Origin: Empedobacter tilapiae
GTDB taxonomy: Bacteria; Bacteroidota; Bacteroidia; Flavobacteriales; Weeksellaceae
Assembly (NCBI RefSeq): GCF_004785645.1
Contig: NZ_SRPE01000003.1
Span: forward strand, 124,001 to 188,000
Direction: 5' to 3'
Length of the DNA: 64,000 bases
Each line of letters begins with the position of its first letter. Positions within the stretch are counted from its first letter, which is position 1. Position numbers and translations under genes: made by a program. This document shows positions 58,999-64,000 of this stretch, in pieces. The notes below the pieces were generated by a model. It was not told the DNA's origin. It did not search any database and saw only the letters and a program-made list of their open reading frames with translations.

Positions 58999-60439
58999 AA
59001 ATAGTTTAAAAAATATAATTACAATAAGTCTTTTTGGAACAATGATTTGGAGCTGTAAAGCTCCTGCGGTCAGCAAAGAGATTGAGAATCATCAAGCACC
59101 AAAAATTCCAGAAGCTTATCAGAATGTGCAAAATGATGATGCACCAAGTTCTGTATTAACGCCTTGGAAACAATTTTTTACTGATCCAAATTTGGTTGTT
59201 TTGATTGAAGAAGCTTTAAAAAATAACCAAGAATTGATGATTACACTTCAAGAAATTGAGATTTCTAAAAATGAAGTGTTGTATAAAAACGGAAAATTAT
59301 CTCCTACCGTAGTTGCAACCACTGGAATTGGCGTGGAGAAAGTTGGTCGTTACACAAGTCAAGGTGCTGGTGACGCTTCGACTGAGATAAAACCAGGGAA
59401 AGAAATGCCTGATCCTTTGATGGATTATGCGATTGGTTTGAGTGCTGATTGGGAAGTTGATATTTGGAAAAAATTACGTAATTCGAAAGATGCTTCGATT
59501 GCACGATATTTATCAACGGTGGAAGGAAAGAATTTTGTTTTGACAAATTTAATTTCTGAAATAGCTTCATCTTATTATGAATTATTGTCTTTGGACAGCC
59601 AATTAGATTTAATTCATCGAAATATTGAGTTGCAAAAAGAATCACTGCGTGTGGTGAAAATTCAGAAAGAAGCAGCGCGTGAAACTGAATTAGCGGTGAA
59701 AAAATTTGAAGCAGAGTTATTAAAATCTGAAAGTGAAGAGTTTAATATTAAACAAGATATTACAGAAACTGAGAATAGAATTAATGCATTATTGGGAAGA
59801 TATCCGCAGACGATAAAACGTGATGGTTCGTCATTTATGGATTTGATTCCTCAAACAATGCATGCAGGAATTCCGTCTGAATTATTATCAAATCGTCCTG
59901 ATATCAAGCAAGCAGAATTGGAATTGAAAGCTTCTGCATTGGATGTAAAAGTAGCTCGTGCAGAGTTTTATCCTTCGCTTAATATTTCTGCGGCTTTAGG
60001 ACTAAATGCCTTCAAACCATCTTATTTGGTAAAAATGCCAGAGTCTATTTTGTATTCATTGGCTGGAGAATTAGCAGCGCCTTTAATTAATAAAAGTGCG
60101 ATAAAAGCGGAGTTCAATACTGCAAATGCTCATCAAATACAAGCGTTGTACGAATATGATAAAACAATTTTAAATGCTTATTTAGAAGTGTCAAATCAGA
60201 TGTCGAAGATTAATAACTTAGAACAAAGTTATTCGTACAAAGACAAACAGGCGAAAGCACTTGTGGAATCTATTGATATTGCGAACCAGTTGTTCAAAAA
60301 TAATCGTGCAGATTATTTAGAAGTGTTAACAACTCAACGTGATTTATTGGATGCAAAAATGGAATTAATCGAAACAAAAGAAAAACAATTAAGTACAGTT
60401 GTCGCTATTTACAAAAGTTTAGGCGGAGGCTGGAAGTAG
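58991..60439 (+). CDS. RND efflux outer membrane channel (TolC/OprM family)
   Basis: This 482-residue outer membrane factor is a lipoprotein (signal about residues 1-22, Cys at WSCK). It has two OEP repeats of long helices and a beta-barrel strand region, with GLSADWEVDIWKKLRNSKDA (about 149-168) in the first repeat and SNRPDIKQAELELKASALDV in the second. It completes the tripartite pump with the two genes upstream; the last eight bases of the permease gene overlap its start, which suggests coupled translation. Confidence 0.93.
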   Translation: MNKNSLKNIITISLFGTMIWSCKAPAVSKEIENHQAPKIPEAYQNVQNDDAPSSVLTPWKQFFTDPNLVVLIEEALKNNQELMITLQEIEISKNEVLYKNGKLSPTVVATTGIGVEKVGRYTSQGAGDASTEIKPGKEMPDPLMDYAIGLSADWEVDIWKKLRNSKDASIARYLSTVEGKNFVLTNLISEIASSYYELLSLDSQLDLIHRNIELQKESLRVVKIQKEAARETELAVKKFEAELLKSESEEFNIKQDITETENRINALLGRYPQTIKRDGSSFMDLIPQTMHAGIPSELLSNRPDIKQAELELKASALDVKVARAEFYPSLNISAALGLNAFKPSYLVKMPESILYSLAGELAAPLINKSAIKAEFNTANAHQIQALYEYDKTILNAYLEVSNQMSKINNLEQSYSYKDKQAKALVESIDIANQLFKNNRADYLEVLTTQRDLLDAKMELIETKEKQLSTVVAIYKSLGGGWK

Positions 60440-60461
60440 TTTTCATATTCATTCTAACAAA

Positions 60462-60492
60462 GAAATAAGCTGCCCAAAAGGCAGCTTATTTC
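60462..60492. terminator. Bidirectional terminator after the efflux operon
   Basis: A 13-bp perfect stem (60462-60474 with 60480-60492), CAAAA loop, between convergent genes. Confidence 0.85.
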
Positions 60493-60517
60493 GATTTATA
60501 TTGTATTGAAATGTAAA

Positions 60518-61672
60518 TTAATTTTCAGTTCTAACCCAAGTTCCAGGCGACTTTTTATTCACATCATTCATATATTTTTGTGCTTCTTCTATGTTATTAA
60601 AACTGCTATATGTAACATAATAATAGCGACCTTTTACATAAGAAATTCCAGCATCTTTGTAACCTTGTTTTTTCAATTCTCCTACCAAACGATCAGCATC
60701 TTCTTGACGTTTTAGCGAAGCCGCAATTACTTGATATTTTTTATTGCTAGATTTTGCAGTTGTTTTAGTTGCAATTTCTTTTTTGTCCTCAACTTTCTTT
60801 TCAGCTGTTTTAGGAGCTTCAACTTTCGTTAACTTTTTCGTTTCTGTTTTTACAACTTCTTTTGTTGAAGGTTTTTCCTTTACAATTGCCGTAATTTCCT
60901 TTTCAGTTTCATTCAGTTTCGTTTCCTTTACAACTGTAATTTCAACTTTTTTAGGCGTTTCAATTGTATCTGTTTTCGTTACGGTTTCGGCAATTTGATA
61001 TTCAACCAAAGAAGGCTCAGCAATCGTTTGTGGCATATTATACACATCGTATTGCACTGTAGGTTTTTCAGTTTTGGTTGCACCATCTTTACCAATCATT
61101 GGTAAAACCAAACCGCTCCATTGTTCCGTTACGAATTCTTGCACGGGTTGCGGCGTATTAAAATATAGGAAGCCACCAACAATAATGGGAATTAATGAGG
61201 CTGCGGCTAAAAATTTTGACATGTGTTTGTTAGAGGTTTTAGTTTTAGACGAATCTAAAATGTAATTGGCTTGTAAATTTGAAAGACCATAAGCGGCGAT
61301 GAAATAATTTTGAGCATTTTCTGGTTTGAAGTCAATTTTTCCAGCGTCATTAAATTGTAATGATCCGATATTTTGTAAGGTTAAAACTTTTCCATTTTTC
61401 AAATGTTCTTGCCAAAAATAAACTTGTTCATTCAAAAATGTTTGCGCATTTTCAAAAGACATTGGCTCATCTTCTACAATTTTATTCACCAATACACCAT
61501 CACTTTTTGTTAAAGTTGTATTGAAAGAAAGCTCTTTTCTTGGTGGAATAAATGTGTTTGTTTGTTCGTCAAACGCCACATTAGCAGTGTTTGAGATAAA
61601 CGCACCAAAGTTTGGAACGATTACACAATCGTGCTGAAATAATAATTGACTAATATGCTCTTCTAACCTCAT
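60518..61672 (-). CDS. HU-CCDC81 and SPOR domain membrane protein
   Basis: This 384-residue protein has an N-terminal pair of HU/CCDC81-like domains (about residues 1-140, cytoplasmic, with NFGAFISNTANVAFDE), one membrane segment (about 153-170), a long low-complexity Lys/Thr/Glu linker (about 200-305) and a C-terminal SPOR domain (about 308-382) that should bind denuded peptidoglycan glycans at the septum. This composite is Bacteroidota-specific and may link nucleoid or cell-division proteins to the wall. The ATG is five bases after a near-match TAATTTCG box. It is divergent from dprA. Confidence 0.88.
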   Translation of the reverse strand: MRLEEHISQLLFQHDCVIVPNFGAFISNTANVAFDEQTNTFIPPRKELSFNTTLTKSDGVLVNKIVEDEPMSFENAQTFLNEQVYFWQEHLKNGKVLTLQNIGSLQFNDAGKIDFKPENAQNYFIAAYGLSNLQANYILDSSKTKTSNKHMSKFLAAASLIPIIVGGFLYFNTPQPVQEFVTEQWSGLVLPMIGKDGATKTEKPTVQYDVYNMPQTIAEPSLVEYQIAETVTKTDTIETPKKVEITVVKETKLNETEKEITAIVKEKPSTKEVVKTETKKLTKVEAPKTAEKKVEDKKEIATKTTAKSSNKKYQVIAASLKRQEDADRLVGELKKQGYKDAGISYVKGRYYYVTYSSFNNIEEAQKYMNDVNKKSPGTWVRTEN

Positions 61673-61676
61673 ACTA

Positions 61677-61684
61677 CGAAATTA
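61677..61684 (-). promoter_or_regulatory. Putative -7 box of the SPOR gene (TAATTTCG)
   Basis: One mismatch to TAnnTTTG, with its last base five bases from the A of the ATG at 61672, again the era-like spacing. Confidence 0.4.
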
Positions 61685-61760
61685 ACATTTTTTTTAGATT
61701 TAGCAAAAAATAAATACTTAAAATTCTGCTTAGTTGGTTTAATATTAATAATTTAACAAA

Positions 61761-62858
61761 ATGCAAACCGATTTACCATATATTTTAGCACTTTCTTTCC
61801 AGAAAGGAATTGGCGATATCACAGCTCGAAAAATTATTCAATTTTTTGGTTCGGCAGAGGCTGCTTGGAATTGTAAACCAAAAGATTTGATGCAAATTTC
61901 GGGAATTGGACAACAATTAAGCAAAGATTTTGGAAATAAAAAATGGTTAGATTTAGCTTTTAACGAAATTGAATATTGTAATAATAATCAAATCAATATT
62001 TTAACTTTTTATGATGAGGTTTATCCACAATTGTTAAAAGAATGTATTGATGCACCTTTGGCGATTTTTTGTAAAGGAAATTTAGAATTTAATCAATTCA
62101 ATAACAAAAAGATTTCGATTGTTGGCACACGAAAAATGACCAATTATGGACGGAATTTTATTACTGAATTAATCGAAGGTTTGGCTGATTTTGATGTTAC
62201 AATTGTAAGCGGATTGGCGTATGGTTGTGATATAGAAGCACACACAAATTCACTTAAAAATAAGATTGCAACGTGGTCAGTAATGGGAACAAATTTTGAA
62301 CGAGTTTATCCTGCTGCTCACAAAAAAATTGCGATTAAAATTTTACAAAAAGGAGGTTGGGTTACGGAGCAACCAAGTTTTAAAATTGCTACACCTGAAG
62401 CTTTTCTTCAACGAAATCGTATTATTGCAGGCTTGTCGGATATTACAATTGTTGTAGAATCTGCTTTTAAAGGAGGAAGTTTGGTGACTGCGAAGTTTGC
62501 AAATGAATATAATCGCGAAGTGTTTGCATTACCAGGAAAATCAACGGATGTGTTGAGTATTGGGTGTAATTATTTGATAAAATCTCATCAGGCTTATTTG
62601 GTCGAAAATTCGAAAGATATTATTGATTATTTTAACTTCAATTCGAAGAAGAAAACAAAGCAAATAGATTTGTTTATTGAGTTTTCTGACGATGAAAATT
62701 TAATTGTAAATTATCTCAAAATCAATGGGAAACAACATATTGATAAAATGTCTTTTGATCTAAATTTAAAATCATATGAATTGATGCCTATTTTATTAGA
62801 TTTGGAATTAAAGCAAATAATTTCGACGCTTCCAGGGAAATTTTATGATTTATTGTAG
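61761..62858 (+). CDS. dprA: DNA-processing protein DprA
   Basis: This 365-residue protein loads RecA on incoming single-stranded DNA during natural transformation. It has an N-terminal helix-hairpin-helix region (ISGIGQQLSKDFG), then the Rossmann-like core with GTRKMTNYGR (about residues 121-130), GLAYGCDIEAHTNSL (about 151-165) and FALPGKSTDVLSIGCNYLI (about 254-272), and a C-terminal winged helix-like domain. Length is standard. No competence gene is adjacent. No strong terminator is visible in the 58 bases before the next ATG. Confidence 0.94.
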   Translation: MQTDLPYILALSFQKGIGDITARKIIQFFGSAEAAWNCKPKDLMQISGIGQQLSKDFGNKKWLDLAFNEIEYCNNNQINILTFYDEVYPQLLKECIDAPLAIFCKGNLEFNQFNNKKISIVGTRKMTNYGRNFITELIEGLADFDVTIVSGLAYGCDIEAHTNSLKNKIATWSVMGTNFERVYPAAHKKIAIKILQKGGWVTEQPSFKIATPEAFLQRNRIIAGLSDITIVVESAFKGGSLVTAKFANEYNREVFALPGKSTDVLSIGCNYLIKSHQAYLVENSKDIIDYFNFNSKKKTKQIDLFIEFSDDENLIVNYLKINGKQHIDKMSFDLNLKSYELMPILLDLELKQIISTLPGKFYDLL

Positions 62859-62902
62859 CAAGCAATACAATTTTTAGCAAGTTATTTTGTTATAAATTAC
62901 AG

Positions 62903-62910
62903 TATTTTTG
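62903..62910 (+). promoter_or_regulatory. -7 box of the PorZ-like gene (TATTTTTG)
   Basis: An exact TAnnTTTG match, with its last base seven bases before the A of the ATG at 62917, so the leader would be nearly absent. Confidence 0.6.
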
Positions 62911-62916
62911 TGCATT

Positions 62917-64000
62917 ATGAAGACAAAATTGTTCATTTTCATCACCATGATTTTCACAAGTTTAAACGCTCAAAATAATAAAGTGCGTTGGACTGATCTT
63001 TTTTCTTACAATAATGTGAAATTGTTGGAAGAAGTAAATGGTGTGATTTATTGTGGAACTGAAAACGGAATTTTCTTGTTCAATCCTCAAAATCCAACGA
63101 GTGATTGGATTAAGCTAAATAAAACCAATTTTTTGAATAATGTTAGTGTTTCTGCAATGGCTTATGATAAAGATTCGGATTCTTTTTTGGTTGGATATGA
63201 AAATGGAGGATTAGATTTATTACGTTCCGGAGAGTCGACAATGGTTCTAGATATTAAATGGAATGGTTTTTCAGGAGATAAAAAAGTCAACCATATTTTT
63301 ATAAATGACGGAATAGCTTTCATTTCTGGAGCTTTTGGAATTGTTTCGTATGATTTGAAAGAAGAAGAATTTAAAGAAACTACGAGAACTAATTCGATCG
63401 TTGTAAATGATGCAACTATTAAAGATGATATTTTATACATTGCCACATCAAATGGTATTAGATTTAGTAAGTTATCAAATAAGAAATTAAATAATCCGAA
63501 TATTAATGATTGGTCTCCGTCTATAAATTCAGGTCAAAATATTTCAAATATAGAATTATTTGCAAATGAAATTTATTACTCTGTAGGAAATGATTTAAAA
63601 AATTTGAATGGATTTAGTCAGAGCTATAGCAATATTCAAGGTTTGAAATCATCAAATGAACAATTAATTATTGCTCAGATTGATAAAATATCGACATTAA
63701 GTGGTCAAAGTTTTTCTCCAATAGATCAAGAAAATCAGACAATAAATTTCAACATAGGAATATTTGTCAACAATATTTATTATGGAGGTTCAATAAAAAA
63801 TGGTTTAATAGATTTATCATTACAATCATTAAAAAGTTATAAACCGCAAGGACCATATAGTAACAAATCTTATTCAGTCTCAACTTCAAAAGGAAAAATT
63901 TGGATAGCACCTGGCGGAATTGAAGGATTTAATAACCTTACATTTAATGCAGATGGTTTTTCTTATTATGATACAAAAAATTGGAATCATTTTAGTTCGG
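62917..64000 (+). CDS. porZ: Beta-propeller protein, probable T9SS component PorZ (5' part only)
   Basis: This reading frame is open from the ATG at 62917 to the window edge, so at least 361 residues of a longer protein are encoded. A signal peptide (about residues 1-18, ending LNAQ) is followed by repeated beta-propeller blades with hydrophobic strands and loops such as VIYCGTENGIFLFNP and IWIAPGGIEGF, the two-component-regulator-type propeller pattern. Together with the T9SS cargo proteins in this window, this fits PorZ, the surface protein that helps attach A-LPS to secreted cargo. A hybrid sensor propeller protein is an alternative; the C-terminus that would decide is outside the window. 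Confidence 0.6.
   Translation, partial: MKTKLFIFITMIFTSLNAQNNKVRWTDLFSYNNVKLLEEVNGVIYCGTENGIFLFNPQNPTSDWIKLNKTNFLNNVSVSAMAYDKDSDSFLVGYENGGLDLLRSGESTMVLDIKWNGFSGDKKVNHIFINDGIAFISGAFGIVSYDLKEEEFKETTRTNSIVVNDATIKDDILYIATSNGIRFSKLSNKKLNNPNINDWSPSINSGQNISNIELFANEIYYSVGNDLKNLNGFSQSYSNIQGLKSSNEQLIIAQIDKISTLSGQSFSPIDQENQTINFNIGIFVNNIYYGGSIKNGLIDLSLQSLKSYKPQGPYSNKSYSVSTSKGKIWIAPGGIEGFNNLTFNADGFSYYDTKNWNHFSS

Noticed and set aside
1-64000. CRISPR array, insertion sequence, prophage, toxin-antitoxin or restriction system
   Set aside because: No regularly spaced repeat series, transposase, integrase, phage structural gene or nuclease-methylase pair was found on reading either strand.

Overview
The window is an A+T-rich chromosomal segment from a member of the Bacteroidota, most likely a flavobacterium of the Weeksellaceae type; I cannot fix the genus. 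The evidence is: type IX secretion (T9SS) C-terminal sorting domains on two exported proteins and a PorZ-like gene at the right edge; families typical of this phylum (DUF3857, DUF4252, DUF4271, DUF4296, DUF3109, HU-CCDC81/SPOR, a DAHP synthase-chorismate mutase fusion); promoters of the TAnnTTTG type; and an absence of Shine-Dalgarno sites. Nothing looks like a prophage, transposon, CRISPR locus or genomic island. This is core genome with short intergenic gaps, most of them filled by one promoter and one strong hairpin terminator.

Layout. 1-8.8 kb: methylmalonyl-CoA mutase large subunit, two unknown proteins, Era, a tandem universal stress protein, a DUF445 membrane protein, and the MazG-like pyrophosphohydrolase/AroA pair. 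8.8-13.6 kb: dtd with two tandem DUF3857/transglutaminase-like exported proteins, and a small unknown gene. 13.7-18.8 kb: an aromatic amino acid block on the minus strand (pheA, aminotransferase, tyrA, then DAHP synthase-chorismate mutase and rsgA). It is headed by a previously unlisted Phe/Tyr-rich leader peptide and an attenuator terminator. 18.8-30.4 kb: GldA-like ABC ATPase, thioredoxin-like protein, YchF, a T9SS cargo protein, an aminotransferase, topoisomerase IV (parE, a small membrane gene, parC), a rhomboid protease and an NlpC/P60 lipoprotein. 30.6-31.7 kb: four tRNA-Glu genes around rpsT. 31.8-46.1 kb: a double ABC ATPase, a CBS-domain membrane protein, an exonuclease, a serine hydrolase, superoxide dismutase, FolB, tRNA-Cys, a DUF4296 lipoprotein, a polyprenol-phosphate glycosyltransferase, DUF4271-hemD, recJ, rsmI, DUF4252 and dxs. 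46.1-54.6 kb: DUF3109, a large conserved protein with a nucleoside-phosphorylase-like C-terminus, an oxidoreductase, two hotdog thioesterases, a T9SS GEVED protein and a TPR-membrane-HTH regulator. 54.7-60.4 kb: a complete RND efflux operon. 60.5-64 kb: an HU-CCDC81/SPOR protein, dprA and the start of a PorZ-like gene.

The strongest unexpected signal is the pheA leader. A 28-codon reading frame with seven Phe and four Tyr codons is followed by a terminator ending ten bases before pheA, and its tail can pair with the terminator's 5' arm. This is the architecture of ribosome-mediated attenuation, here controlling a Bacteroidota Phe/Tyr operon. A second pattern is that at least six genes, era being the clearest, have their ATG exactly five bases after the last base of a TAnnTTTG-like -7 box, which predicts leaderless mRNAs. 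Other points are a DUF3857 paralogue with a ruined transglutaminase triad next to an apparently intact one, a perfect palindrome running into the DUF3109 start codon, and a structured spacer between two tRNA-Glu copies.
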